In this document: in pieces, positions 31,492-41,381 of the stretch
How the letters are laid out: the number at the start of each line of letters is the position of its first letter
Position numbering within the stretch: position 1 is the first letter of the stretch
Origin: Gracilaria domingensis
Lineage: Eukaryota > Rhodophyta > Florideophyceae > Gracilariales > Gracilariaceae
Reading direction: 5' to 3'
DNA: 64,000 nucleotides
NCBI GenBank assembly: GCA_022539475.1
Contig: VCMS01000173.1
Location: 53,468 to 117,467, forward strand
Translations under genes and position numbers: made by a program
Notes under the pieces: generated by a model
Databases searched by the model: none
Seen by the model: only the letters and a program-made list of their open reading frames with translations
Told to the model about the DNA's origin: nothing

Positions 31492-34400
31492 GGCTGTACA
31501 AGATCAACGTGCTCAGTTGGTCCTTCATCTGAATCATGATAGAATCGATTGATGTAGAATCGGTGTTGGAACCATTGAAGTGGAGGACAAAAAGATGGAG
31601 CAGGGTAGTTTGATCGAACAACATGGACAGTTCCCTGTAGTGCAGAAGCCGGAACCATCCCGTACCAAGGAGTTAACTCTACGATAGTCTCCGCTTTGGA
31701 ATGAAGAGGGAACGGAAGAGTGTGGTTCTTTTCATCGTTTGTAGCCCACCGTAAAGATATGCATTTCAATATGTGGTCGATGTTTGTTGCGGGGGGTAAA
31801 ACCTCGAAATACCGGACGAATGCCACCTCTGGTACGGTAAGTGCAGAATCAAGGAGAGATATTCGAATCAGAGCGACTACCTGGGCAACCCAAGTCTCTG
31901 AATCTTCTCCGCTTACCAATACAGTGGAAAACTTTGGCTTTCTACTGGGACCAAATGCTGGAGAAGCGAAGACACGTTGGATGATGGGGTATTTGGGTCG
32001 TCCCAGCTTAAGTGCCTTAGAAGACGAATCGAAGTGTTCAAGAGTCGGAACGAAACCGCCTTTCACGAGGGCCGAATTCACCAGAGTTATCCTTGTCTTT
32101 TCTGGGAAGTATGTAATAGAGTGCTCATCCAGTGTTTCTTTCACGAGACTGAGGAAAGGAGGAAGGGCCTGTTCACCAATTTGATCAAGAATCGACCTTT
32201 TGTCCGTACTTGAGAACATTTCTCTAACAGCAGTCCATGTTTTTGAACTGGACATACTTGAAACACAATGTTGAAGAGCTCGTAAAGTGAAAGAACGCCC
32301 TCTCATTGCAAACCGAGGAAGCTGTGTGGAAGTTCCTGGTAAACCTGGATTACGCTGGTAAGGAGTATTGCCATTCCATTGCTTTCTAACATGTCTGTGC
32401 TCAATGGAGCGAATAGTCTCCTCCACAGCCGTTGCTGTTCTTCTGGACGTCTTTTTGTAGTGTCTCTTAAATAGCAGGTGTGCATGTTCGTATATGCCTG
32501 CGTCGTAGTACTTGATACTTCCCAGACGGCGAATATCGTCCACGAGATGATCGAGAAGATGAAACTTCAGAGTTCCCAGTCTGGAAGGATGAAAATCCGC
32601 CAGAGTCTTTGTTGCGGAACGCTTGAAGGCTTCAATCTCCGAACTAAGACACAGGAGAGAGCTTTCAGTCCAATACGGGTCACGATTGTATCTGAATAAG
32701 GTCGAGAGCAAGTCCGAGTACTGAGAGAAAACGGTTGTGATTGGGGCAACGTCCTGTTCTCCATAGCATATGTCAAAGAATGCTCCTATGAAGGGAAAGA
32801 CCATGTCAAGTGCTTTGTAGTTTTTGGCCTCCAGCATACCACGGAGACCGTCTTTCGTGAAGATACCATTCAAAGATTTGCCTTTCTCCTGCGTGGAGAA
32901 ATCGATATGTAAACCTTTGGCAGGAGAATCGCGTTCTATGGCAGCTAGAATTGCGTTTGCATGGTTGAGGAGTTGGGTGCGTATCGTTCGAAATGAACGC
33001 GATGCAGATGTTCCTATTGTGGTGCACAGGGTGTCTGACTGCAGTCTCTCGATTGTGGCCGTTTTTATCAACTTTGAGATGCCGAGATGCAAGTTGTGTA
33101 ATGGTTCGAATGAGAACAGACTGTATGGAGACAATCCCGGGATCATTCCAAGGCTTACGGAAGTTTCGAGGAACGAAGGAATGAGAGATATGGAATTTGA
33201 ACGCATCAGAGTATCCGCTTGAGATCTCCTCTCCCTCGCACGACGTGGACGTCTTTCCGCCTCGTCTTTTTGTGCATGTTGCAAGATAGCTGTGTATGTC
33301 TTTCGGATGCTTTTCGTGTGCTTTTGAGAACGTCCGTTGAATGAGGTGGGAATAGGACTGCATAAAGATGAGCGAGGGGCTTTGCATCTATGACACGGGC
33401 TTTCCGTTTTGGTCCCATGAAGAATGGACAGAATGTCCTTAGCCTCAGGAATATCCGCACAATAACTTGCAAGCAGAGGATGGCACACTCGACTTAGTTT
33501 GTCTTCCCCGATGAACTGAAAACCTTTCTGCGTGAGATTTAGAATGGGCTCCAGGACTTGACGAAGAGATTCTTGAAGGATTTGCATCCTGGACTCGCGT
33601 AGAGACTTGCTAGAAACAAATGGCATTGCGTCTGCTTCAGATGCGGAAACCTCGATCAGTGTGGTAGGGAAGTATGCCACTACTGTGAGGTCATCACGGA
33701 TACACTTACGGCGAAGCTGGTCGGAGAAGTTGAGAAATATGAGGTGAAGAGGATAGGCGGTAACCGATGTTTGCTTTAGAGTTGTTGAAGACTTATCGGT
33801 GTATACCTGCAGAAGACCTACGAAAGATTCACTGTAACTTATTTCTTGGGAGTACCACACTATTCTACTATCCAAAGAGCCCATGACCATTTCCTTAAGT
33901 TTTGAGGTGGCGTCTCTTGCGAGAGAGCCGGACATGGGGTGAGATATTTTCGTGGAGTGGGTCTGAGGTATAGGGTGGAAGAATGTGTTTTCGTTGTTAG
34001 CCAACTGGAGCTGTTTCACAAGTGTCTGAACGGGGTCTCTCGTGTAGAGGGTGGCGCTGAACTTACATCCTTCTGGCGAGACAGTTCTGCGATTGAAACC
34101 GTCCTTTGAGGCGTATCGTTCGAAAATGGCCTTCTTCAGTTCTGTACAGCGCTTAGAACTTGTTATGGTCTCGTTGAATCGCTTTTGCGAGAATCGCGGG
34201 TCCCGAAGTAGCCCAATTAGCTCGTCCGCCTCACGATGACCAAGGTTGGAAGCTACTGAAGCCAGACAAACCGTGAGATAATCCATATGCAAATCACCGA
34301 GGGCCTCCTCAGAAGGCACTGGGCGGGAACTGCTTCCGTGTTCTCGCTCTAATGACGCGGGAGCCGGGGAAGGAGAAACACAATGCGAAGTGTCCGGAAG

Positions 34401-34763
34401 GGGAGGGGCGCACGGAGTGGGGTCGACGATGTCCTCGGACACTGGAGGCTCGGGAAGGCGACAAGGGGCAGTGACCGTTTCGGAAGATGCGGGCGCGGGT
34501 GCGGAAAGCTTGAGACGCTTGCTTCTCCGAATGGGCCGGCTATTGTCGTCTTCCAGCGCTGCTTTCAGACGAAACGGGCAATGGTTGACATGCTGTTGAA
34601 GGGATAAGACTCCTCGGCGAGTAACGAAGGGGCACCCACGCTTCTTATGTGTACAGTAGTAGACCATGGGAAGAAGAACTGAACGAGAAACGACGACAAA
34701 GACTGCAAGGGAAGGGCGTCCGAAGGGAGAAGGAGGTCGAGCGACAGTCAAGATCGACGTCAT
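31488..34763 (-). CDS. X1 ORF2, Plavaka/CACTA-like transposase
   Basis: Intact 1091-aa ORF from ATG 34763. It has an N-terminal Cys/His motif (YYCTHKKRGC...HVNHC, residues about 35-60), a disordered Pro/Ser region (65-155), and then a catalytic-type core. Family-like landmarks are YSFV-type strands followed by YPLHLIFLNFSDQLRRK, a GKTESPCHRC-like zinc pair (near residue 458), FEPLHNLHLGISK (near 555-567), matching the D/F-x-L-H-x5-G-x2-K motif, and YDAGIYEHAHLLFKRHYKK (about 755-775), matching the E-x-x-H...K motif near the end of Plavaka proteins. Decayed copy at about 61340-63600. It is the likely mobiliser of the X family; catalytic residues are not assigned individually. Confidence 0.72.
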   Translation of the reverse strand: MTSILTVARPPSPFGRPSLAVFVVVSRSVLLPMVYYCTHKKRGCPFVTRRGVLSLQQHVNHCPFRLKAALEDDNSRPIRRSKRLKLSAPAPASSETVTAPCRLPEPPVSEDIVDPTPCAPPLPDTSHCVSPSPAPASLEREHGSSSRPVPSEEALGDLHMDYLTVCLASVASNLGHREADELIGLLRDPRFSQKRFNETITSSKRCTELKKAIFERYASKDGFNRRTVSPEGCKFSATLYTRDPVQTLVKQLQLANNENTFFHPIPQTHSTKISHPMSGSLARDATSKLKEMVMGSLDSRIVWYSQEISYSESFVGLLQVYTDKSSTTLKQTSVTAYPLHLIFLNFSDQLRRKCIRDDLTVVAYFPTTLIEVSASEADAMPFVSSKSLRESRMQILQESLRQVLEPILNLTQKGFQFIGEDKLSRVCHPLLASYCADIPEAKDILSILHGTKTESPCHRCKAPRSSLCSPIPTSFNGRSQKHTKSIRKTYTAILQHAQKDEAERRPRRARERRSQADTLMRSNSISLIPSFLETSVSLGMIPGLSPYSLFSFEPLHNLHLGISKLIKTATIERLQSDTLCTTIGTSASRSFRTIRTQLLNHANAILAAIERDSPAKGLHIDFSTQEKGKSLNGIFTKDGLRGMLEAKNYKALDMVFPFIGAFFDICYGEQDVAPITTVFSQYSDLLSTLFRYNRDPYWTESSLLCLSSEIEAFKRSATKTLADFHPSRLGTLKFHLLDHLVDDIRRLGSIKYYDAGIYEHAHLLFKRHYKKTSRRTATAVEETIRSIEHRHVRKQWNGNTPYQRNPGLPGTSTQLPRFAMRGRSFTLRALQHCVSSMSSSKTWTAVREMFSSTDKRSILDQIGEQALPPFLSLVKETLDEHSITYFPEKTRITLVNSALVKGGFVPTLEHFDSSSKALKLGRPKYPIIQRVFASPAFGPSRKPKFSTVLVSGEDSETWVAQVVALIRISLLDSALTVPEVAFVRYFEVLPPATNIDHILKCISLRWATNDEKNHTLPFPLHSKAETIVELTPWYGMVPASALQGTVHVVRSNYPAPSFCPPLQWFQHRFYINRFYHDSDEGPTEHVDLVQP

Positions 34764-34796
34764 GCTGAGAACGGAGAATATATTTTGAGTTTAAAT

Positions 34797-35111
34797 CACG
34801 TGCTTTCGTTCAAAAAGGAACGTAGGTACACGTCGACCTCAACACAAGGGTGTACTTCTCGTATTATCTACCACTGGTTATAAACCTGTGGTTTCCCAAC
34901 GTTGTACGCTGTACACTTGTCCAATCTCGCACAGAAAAATAAATCTCTTCCCTTCGCCGCCGCCGCCGCGCCTCCGACGTCCGAACTTCCGTTACCGTCG
35001 TGAGCCATGCCATCGATATCATCGCGTTATACTCCGCTCCGTCGTACTTTTTCCCGCCCTCCACTTTATGGAGGCTCCATAAAGTAGAGGGCGGAAGAAA
35101 GTAGGACGGAG
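34797..35111. repeat. Upstream region of ORF2 shared with X2, ending in a long inverted repeat
   Basis: 34797-35035 aligns with about 63630-63840 in X2, including a CGCCGCCGCC tract. It ends in a 37-bp inverted repeat with a 1-nt spacer (35037-35073 / 35075-35111, four mismatches). The X2 copy has different palindromes at the corresponding place, so these fold-backs arose independently in each copy. Confidence 0.65.
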
Positions 35112-35386
35112 TCATCCGTATCTCAGGGATGTATTCCGTGCAGTCTTTTCGTACGTTCTTCCATATCCTTCCACGTATCTTTGCTCTAAACTAACCAATC
35201 CTCACCGCGTTTTTTCGCGCTCTGCGACATGGAAACGGCAGGAAATAAGCTAATCACCCTCAACTTCTTCTATTTGTTCAAGATATAGAACGAGTTGAAG
35301 GGTGAAAACGGGAACCCGGTAACCCAAACCGACGACTGTAAGTACGCGACCAATAGTTCATTTCGTTGCGCCATAGGCTCTAGCTC

Positions 35387-36143
35387 TGCCTGTTCGGGAT
35401 AGGCGATTCTGGTACTTGGTTGGGACATAGGCTGCTCTCTCGTTTATCGCATCTTGCGGTATGCTTGCTGCTTGGGCATTCTCGGTGTCGTTGCTTGTGA
35501 GTTCTTGCTTCGAGACCTTTCGCGTTTTACGATGAATGGATTGCTGGTAATCGAACCGATCACTTTCCTTCTTCTTCTTCCTTTTGCGAGTTACTAGGTC
35601 CCTCGACTTTTCTAGCGCAACGTTTCTGTTTTGCTTTATCAATGGTACGTTCCATCGCAATTCAAATGTTTCCAACGGAGCATTGACTAACTTATGGATA
35701 CTTTCTGCTTGCGTATACAGGTAAACGACCAATTTTATTTCATCTCTCCAGATCCATCATCGATCTTGAGAGACAAAATGAAATTGGTCGTTTTACTGTC
35801 TGACTGTTCGGGATAGGCGATTCTGGTACTTGTTTGAGATATAGGCTAGATTCTCGTTTATCGCGTCTTGCGGTATGTTTGCTGCATGGGCATTCTCGGT
35901 GTCCTTGCTTGTGAGTTCTCGCTTCGACACCTTTCGCGGTTTACGATGATATGGTGGCCTGGTAATCTAACCGATCCCTTTCCTGCTTCTTCTTCCGTTT
36001 GCGAGTTACCAGGTCCCTCGACTTTTCTAGCGCAACGTTTCTGTTTCGTTTTATCAATGGTACGTTCCATCGCATTTCAAATGTATCTAACGGATCATTG
36101 ACTAACTTATGGACAATTTCTGCTTGCGTATACAGGTAAATGA
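35387..36143. repeat. Tandem duplication of about 340 bp split by an inverted repeat
   Basis: 35387-35732 and 35806-36143 are diverged direct copies, both beginning CTGTTCGGGATAGGCGATTC and ending near TACAGGTAAA. Between them is a fold-back with 26-bp arms (35723-35748 / 35768-35793). On the minus strand the first copy has a 124-codon Lys/Arg-rich frame (35358-35732); the second copy's frame is broken, so I do not call a gene. Confidence 0.65.
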
Positions 36144-36181
36144 CTTTTGATGCGGACGTAGCTCACGAGTTGCAGGTGCAG

Positions 36182-36341
36182 GTTCCTCAAGTAGGGAACC
36201 ATGCATCTGGGCATGGTTCCCTACATGAGGAACGGAGAGGATGAGGCGCTTCGCGCCTCATCCTCTCGGAGTGCGTATGTGTTCTACCGATACCGCAATT
36301 TCGTGCAGGTGCCCTCTGCGGCATCTGCCGCAGATTGCGCC
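36182..36341. repeat. Cluster of three palindromes in X1
   Basis: 36182-36204/36211-36233 (23-bp arms, one mismatch), 36235-36249/36253-36267 (15-bp perfect arms, 3-nt loop) and a shorter one within 36306-36341 (CTGCGGC/GCCGCAG). None is an obvious terminator in this context. Confidence 0.65.
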
Positions 36342-36632
36342 TACACCCGCTCCATTATGGGGAAATGGTACATGTAATATAGCGAAGTAGTGGTTAGCAA
36401 AAGCGGTCGATAGAAGAATAGATACGAATAAAACGGTATGATTTCAGAATGGGCATCATCTGTACTAGCACTAGTATTCCATGCGTTGCAGGGTATCATT
36501 CCGCAGAAGGTATCGTGTAATGTGCACCTTAATGGAAACTGAACCTAGACTTCGCGAAATACGGTTCAGGTAGCCCTCGACTAAAGAACTAGCACGAGTG
36601 GAAAACCCCCCAGTATTTACTGCACAGAGATT
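36342..36632. other. X1 right-end proximal DNA without a gene
   Basis: No supported coding sequence or known motif. Confidence 0.4.
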
Positions 36633-36765
36633 CTGGACGACCCAAGCAATTATTTGCAAATTTTGAAATAATTGATCTCGATATTTTTTCAAAAAATTTA
36701 CTGGACGACCCTTGCCAATTTCTGGACGACCCTCGCCAAAAACTAGCATCTGCAAGAGACAGACG
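36633..36765. repeat. X1 right terminus with subterminal repeats
   Basis: Three copies of CTGGACGACCC (36633-36643, 36701-36711, 36722-36732), CCAAAAACTAGC (36736-36747) and the terminal GCAAGAGACAGACG. The last 117 bases are virtually identical to the window start (X0). Repeated short motifs near an end are typical transposase-binding sites in CACTA-like elements. Confidence 0.75.
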
Positions 36766-36767
36766 TT

Positions 36768-36785
36768 CTAGGTCTGGAGACCACT
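36768..36785 (-). promoter_or_regulatory. Primer-binding site of element D
   Basis: On the minus strand the LTR ends CTCTACA and is followed by AG and then TGGTCTCCAGACCTAG. The sequence agrees with E's site except for two bases. X1 inserted right behind it. The priming tRNA was not identified. Confidence 0.65.
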
Positions 36786-37765
36786 TGTAGAGCAAAACCC
36801 CAGCGATGGGATCGTCTCTCAAGGCGTTTGAGTCCTTGCCCTCTAGACGAGGTGAACTCAGTGGTGAGCCCTCCGAACACGGATAGTGCGGGTGTAAGAC
36901 TGCCGGTGATACGGGATATACCTACGGTGGTTGATGGGTGAGCGGGCCTGATCCAGGAATCCGGCGAAAGCGACTAAATGGTTGAAGAGGGAGGTACCGT
37001 AGAGCGGTGTAAGCCCTAGGTAAAAGGGAGAAAAGGAAGGAAAACCAAAGGAGGAAAAGAGAGGAATCCCGCGGCGGGACTTGTGGCAAGCGGCAACAGA
37101 CCCGGCGCCGGGAGACGACGATGTGTATTAAGCTCACGCGGCACAACTCTATACAGAGACGGAAACGCTACCAATTGTGGTGAAAGCAGTACAACTGCAC
37201 AGTAAAAGAAACAGAAAGTTCGAAGACACGGAATGAATAAGCCCGAAGGCAAAGCCACAATGGTCAGTATTGCCTGAGTGATCCCGAGGGATGAATCCAA
37301 TCCGTACCGTACACGGTGACCCTCCTAAGGGGGTTGTACACTTCGCGCAGGCGAACTTGGTTCAGAGCCGAACTCGGTTACCCTTTACTGAAGGAGGAGG
37401 TGACCGGGAGGTCACCTCTTATATCGTAACCGATAAATTAGTTAAACTAAATTAAATAATCTTATGCACACCTAAGCAGGTCCCTACACGTGGTGCACGT
37501 GACAACCCGCGGCAGCTGCCAGTAAAATATCCGAGAATCATAAGAAGACATGTGTGAACACACCCATTCCTACACACGCGTACACGCGACCAATACTCAT
37601 CTGCGCCACGTCATGGCCGACCTCTCAGGGTGCCATACCTCAATACTGCCAAAAGGTATCCCATCCGTGGCCCAATACTCATACCTTCCGAGTACCCGGA
37701 ATCATCCTTACCAGGGGTCTATGAAATCGTTCCCCGTGTACCGGGTGAGCACGTTTTGCTCTACA
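36786..37765 (-). repeat. 5' LTR of element D (980 bp)
   Basis: TGTAGAGCAAAAC...GTTTTGCTCTACA as in the 3' LTR, followed by the duplicated target GAAGA. Family hairpin at 37397-37405/37410-37418. Substitutions between the two LTRs could date the insertion. Confidence 0.92.
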
Positions 37766-37770
37766 GAAGA

Positions 37771-38625
37771 CCTCACGCCGCTGACTGCATCCATCTTAAA
37801 ATGTTGGCATGAAAAGATGGGAACGAGAGCGCGCACTTTCCTTGATTGCGTCCTACGGTTCCCTTCGAACCCCCTGGTTTCCCACCGTCAAAACAATTTT
37901 TCGCCGACTTCCCTTGAGAAATGCCGCGTTCAAATAAACTGCAATGAAACAACATGCCGGAATAAGAGAATACAGATATGAAGTTAGAATGGCCATCTGT
38001 TTCTCCAAAGGAAAATTTTGAAATTAGTATTGCTGGGTACGATGAGATTAAAGTTATGCTCGAACTGTATTCGTGTGAATATCGAGATTGTTCACTGGAC
38101 ATTCAATATCAAACAATTTTTTCCAACTTGTGTTGCTTTTTATTTCAATACTTACCTTGAGATTTTTCGAGTTGACATTATTCATAGATGCATGTCAACC
38201 TTTCAGCGGCTTTCCTTCATTTTTAGATCGTACTAGGAATATTATTTTGCACGTCATAATTTTCCTTCTTTGAAAGTCTTGTACGCTCTTCTCAACAATA
38301 GTGAACTATGTCCAACGAGAACTACCTCCTCAATATCTATATTAATATCTCTTGTTTATCCTGCAGAAAACTATCTGCATCACTTCAATATTTCGATTTC
38401 CTTTTAAATTTTTTGAAACTTTTCTGCGATTTATACTAAAGAGCTTTCTGTCTGTTTCTCTTCAGTATTCATGTGCTGTAATTATTAACCCATATTTTGG
38501 GCACTGCGTTCTGCCCTTTTCATTCATTGTTTATATGTCGCATAACGCGGAGCTAGGGAATGTAGGCACCTTGCTAGTCTAGCCAGTGACCTACGGCGTA
38601 GAAACGGAAACACATATACTATAGA
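37771..38625. other. AT-rich intergenic DNA right of element D
   Basis: It continues the sequence interrupted by D at 14290. No gene or motif recognised. Confidence 0.5.
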
Positions 38626-38850
38626 TTATACAACCTCTGAAAAACCCATGCTGGCAACGACAAGGAGACAATCGCCCGTCCGCTGAATCGTGAACATGGC
38701 CTCCCGACGCTCATATCTGTATTCTATCGTTTCATCACACGCAAATGCCGCGATCCGGCCATCTTCGTCGAATACGGAAACCTGTTTCTTCAGCACGGGC
38801 TTTTCAAACGTGCAGCTGATGGTGTAACCTCGCTCCAAGAAATCAAACAT
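38626..38850 (-). CDS. Small unrecognised ORF (74 aa)
   Basis: ATG 38850 to stop 38626. The sequence begins MFDFLERGYTISC and has an alternating pattern (VSVFDEDGRIAAF, MFTIQRTGDCLLVV) that would suit a small beta-rich domain. It is divergently placed, about 345 bp from the plus-strand ORF at 39196, with GC-rich, GCGCTGCGCGAGCG-type sequence between them that could be a shared promoter. No homolog recognised; a truncated relic is equally possible. Confidence 0.35.
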   Translation of the reverse strand: MFDFLERGYTISCTFEKPVLKKQVSVFDEDGRIAAFACDETIEYRYERREAMFTIQRTGDCLLVVASMGFSEVV

Positions 38851-39195
38851 GTCTTAACAGCGGCAGAGGTTGAGCGCGCTGCGCGAGCGGGGAAGACGGG
38901 CGCGAACTTGTTTTTGAGAGGCGCTGAGCGCGACGCGCGAGAGCGGCTGCCGTGGCAGACACTTACGCCGTGGGGTGATGGGCGATGACGATTGCGGCGC
39001 GGCGAAGATCGCAACAGGTCAGGGAGAATTCGATAGGTCAATCCGAATGTCCGCCCTTTGAGCAGTTTGGATAGCGGCAAGAGAGCACTGGAGCAGCGAA
39101 TCGATGAACTGACAGTTGGACACCATTTCTCAGCACCATTTCATTTCAAACTTCGATTGCGATATGCTGCGATCTGTTTCTCGAGCGCAATCATC

Positions 39196-39792
39196 ATGAC
39201 CACTCGCAGGAAGAAAAAGAAGACCGCTTCTCAACACGAGCCCACCCAGATGGCCACGCCTTCAACGCCGCCCTCGAACATAATAGATTCCAACCCCGAT
39301 TTCCATGTAGTTGGACCCGGAACTCAAGCTGAAAAGGATATTGTATACGATATGTATCAGGGCATGAAGCTTAGGACCAAAAGAAAGTTCCGCGTTCAAG
39401 CCGCATCGACTCTCTCGTCAGTCACGCTATCTGACTTCCGAAAGCTGGAGAATGAACTTGATCTCTTGGTCGCACGAATCCCGGTCAAGCAGGAGAAACA
39501 GGAGAAGCAGGACAACAATGAAGATAACGAAGATCATCATATCAAGGAGGTAAATCGCATGGGAAAGGTATTGAGATCCTTGGTTACCCGTTACGTCGAT
39601 ATTAAACAGTTACTGGATCACCAGCAAATCAAGGTTCGGCAACTGCAGCAAAACCGGAGTTTCATGGGTCCGCCCCCGACTATTGTCAAGTCGCGGGCCA
39701 CCCCCCAATCGATGACGACGAAGAAGATGTCCGCTCAAGCACAGCAGTGCGTGGCTTGTAACATGGGCATTTGTTATGATCATGCGAAGTAA
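39196..39792 (+). CDS. Unrecognised basic protein with C-terminal CxxC motif (198 aa)
   Basis: ATG 39196, chosen because it is followed by a Lys/Arg cluster and is the first ATG near a plausible leader. Central acidic/Gln-rich region (KQEKQEKQDNNEDNED). The C-terminus ends CVACNMGICYDHAK, a compact C-x2-C-x4-C-x2-H arrangement that could bind zinc, somewhat like the truncated Cys-rich tail of PiggyBac-type transposases. That similarity is weak. Intact ORF, not part of any element recognised here. Confidence 0.42.
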   Translation: MTTRRKKKKTASQHEPTQMATPSTPPSNIIDSNPDFHVVGPGTQAEKDIVYDMYQGMKLRTKRKFRVQAASTLSSVTLSDFRKLENELDLLVARIPVKQEKQEKQDNNEDNEDHHIKEVNRMGKVLRSLVTRYVDIKQLLDHQQIKVRQLQQNRSFMGPPPTIVKSRATPQSMTTKKMSAQAQQCVACNMGICYDHAK

Positions 39793-40221
39793 CTGCTTCG
39801 TATTTAGATTCGATTGCCATTCTTGTATCGCAGCGGACCTAACGTGAGAAAAACGATGGCAATTAAGTGCATATGCTTTCTCTACGACGGACTTTAGTTA
39901 TATGTAGCATCTTCGACGCGAAATAGCCTTCAACCCGAAACACCGGGCGCGACTGTAGAAGCGGATGACAGACGGAGACTCTGTCCCATAGAAGTAAATT
40001 CTCCATGGGTCCAGTGCATAGATTATAGCCAGCAGTTTTCGTTCGTGTGTAGTTTAATCTTGTTCTGTGGCTGATAATTTACGTGATGAGTATGCGACTG
40101 GTCTACTACCTTGTTCGTCCGTTCGTGTTAACACAGCACATATTCCTGTTTGGGACGCGTCAGCTGTAAGTTCATATGACAAACTTGGATGAGCGCAGCG
40201 TACGACTGGTGTATTACTCAG

Positions 40222-41175
40222 TGTGGAGCAAACCCCTTAGGGTCTCTTGGTTTTGTCAACTTCTTTAAGGATTCGAACCTTGGTGATGAAGGTGTGGGTG
40301 AGTCATGGATATGATCCCTTCATGGGAGGAATGAACCCAGGTTTGACCTTTCTTAGGTGGACTGGGTTCTGACACAATTGCCTGACGTGGAACTCGTGGG
40401 ATATGTGCAGTATGCATGGGTGCATTGTACCGTGAGCTACCCTGACACTGGGCTATCCACGTGTATGGACCTCATGAGGTGTGCACTACTTTAGTTAATG
40501 TTGTTAGTTTATTGTGTAGTTATACCTACTTAGGTGAGCGCGACGTTGCCGTCGCGAGCACTTAGTAAAGTCAACTAAGTCTCGCATTTGAGAACTGCCA
40601 CTCGGAAGTGGGAACAGTTGAGACTCATCTCTTGAGTGTGGGCCCTTGTCGTCGCTGCCCTTGCCGGTGCACAACTCCACACAGAGGGTCACCTCAAGTG
40701 GTATCAGTGCGTAAACTCCCCTTGGGAAGCCTTACGATCTCTGAATACCCAGTGAGGGTTGACGTTTTGTTCGTTTCTTATTCCTGATTGCAGAACAGAT
40801 TTCCGCCCCAGTATTAGGTTCTTTTGTTGTTTCTCTTTTGTTTTTCCCCGTCTTTCGAGCCTGTTGCCTGCTTGTGCACGGCCCTCTACTCCTTTTCTCT
40901 GGATCTTTCTTTCCCTTTTCTTTTCGGGCTACGCCTCCTCCCGGAGTCTACAGTCCACTCTTCCGAGTTTCTCTACCATTTTCCCATTTTTTCTGAGTTT
41001 TGCCTACCTTTCTGGCTTCTCTATTTCACCTCTGTAGATTCTACCTCAGCCCACTACTGGCTTTACACTCAGGTCCTCGGTGGCAACAGAGGCTCTCCAG
41101 CCCAGCTTCCATCCCAACAGGGAGCAGGATCTCGAACGTCCTGTGCGTGTTTCCCGTTTCTGGGCTTGCACCACA
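40222..41175 (+). repeat. 5' LTR of element E (954 bp)
   Basis: TGTGGAGCAAACCCC ... CTTGCACCACA. Hairpin GTGAGCGCGACG / CGTCGCGAGCAC (40534-40545, 40550-40561) followed by AGTAAA (40564-40569). The 3' half is pyrimidine-rich. Confidence 0.92.
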
Positions 41176-41177
41176 AG

Positions 41178-41196
41178 TGGTTTCCCGACCTAGAAG
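41178..41196 (+). promoter_or_regulatory. Primer-binding site of element E
   Basis: TGGTTTCCCGACCTAGAAG lies two bases inside the LTR, corresponding to the sites of A and D. Confidence 0.7.
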
Positions 41197-41381
41197 AAGT
41201 CTAGATCACTTGGAACACCTACAAGGTTTGGAATTGTTTTCTCCCGTTGAAGGAATTGGATTGTGGTTTGGAATATTCACTGTCCTGACTTGGTAACCTG
41301 TCGAAGGTTTATCTCGTCGCTCTTTGCTTTTCAGAAGTCGTGTTTGACGCTTTTTCTGACCGCGTTTTCAGTTCATCGACA

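Larger units (their letters stand above)
25337..36765. mobile_element. X1: 11.4-kb gene-carrying DNA transposon inside the leader of D
   Basis: The left end CGTCTGTGTTCTGCA and the reverse complement of the right end CGTCTGTCTCTTGCA match at 12 of 15 positions. A shared subterminal motif GCTAGTTTT(T)GG occurs near both ends (25386-25396; 36736-36747). TT flanks both sides (25335-25336, 36766-36767). Joining the flanks gives CCCGTTCTAGGTC, which aligns with the corresponding leader of element A. Contents: left end, coiled-coil gene, hairpin array, two host-gene relics, convergent ORF1/ORF2 (transposase), duplications and palindromes, right end. X0 and X2 are further copies. Family resemblance: Plavaka/CACTA-like; host-gene cargo is inferred. 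Confidence 0.8.
14291..37765 (-). mobile_element. Gypsy chromovirus D, complete with nested transposon X1
   Basis: Two 980-bp LTRs in the same orientation (14291-15270, 36786-37765) bracket one element. The outer flanks are identical 5-bp duplications GAAGA (14286-14290 and 37766-37770), which shows both LTRs belong to a single insertion. Reading the minus strand: 5' LTR, primer site (36768-36785), leader interrupted by X1 (25337-36765), gag, protease, RT-RNase H, integrase, chromodomain, antisense ORF, polypurine tract, 3' LTR. Without X1 the element is about 12 kb. All coding parts carry stops or frame changes, so it is dead. Confidence 0.92.

Noticed and set aside
39196-39792. PiggyBac transposase fragment
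   Set aside because: Only the C-terminal Cys pattern is suggestive; no DDD catalytic domain is present.
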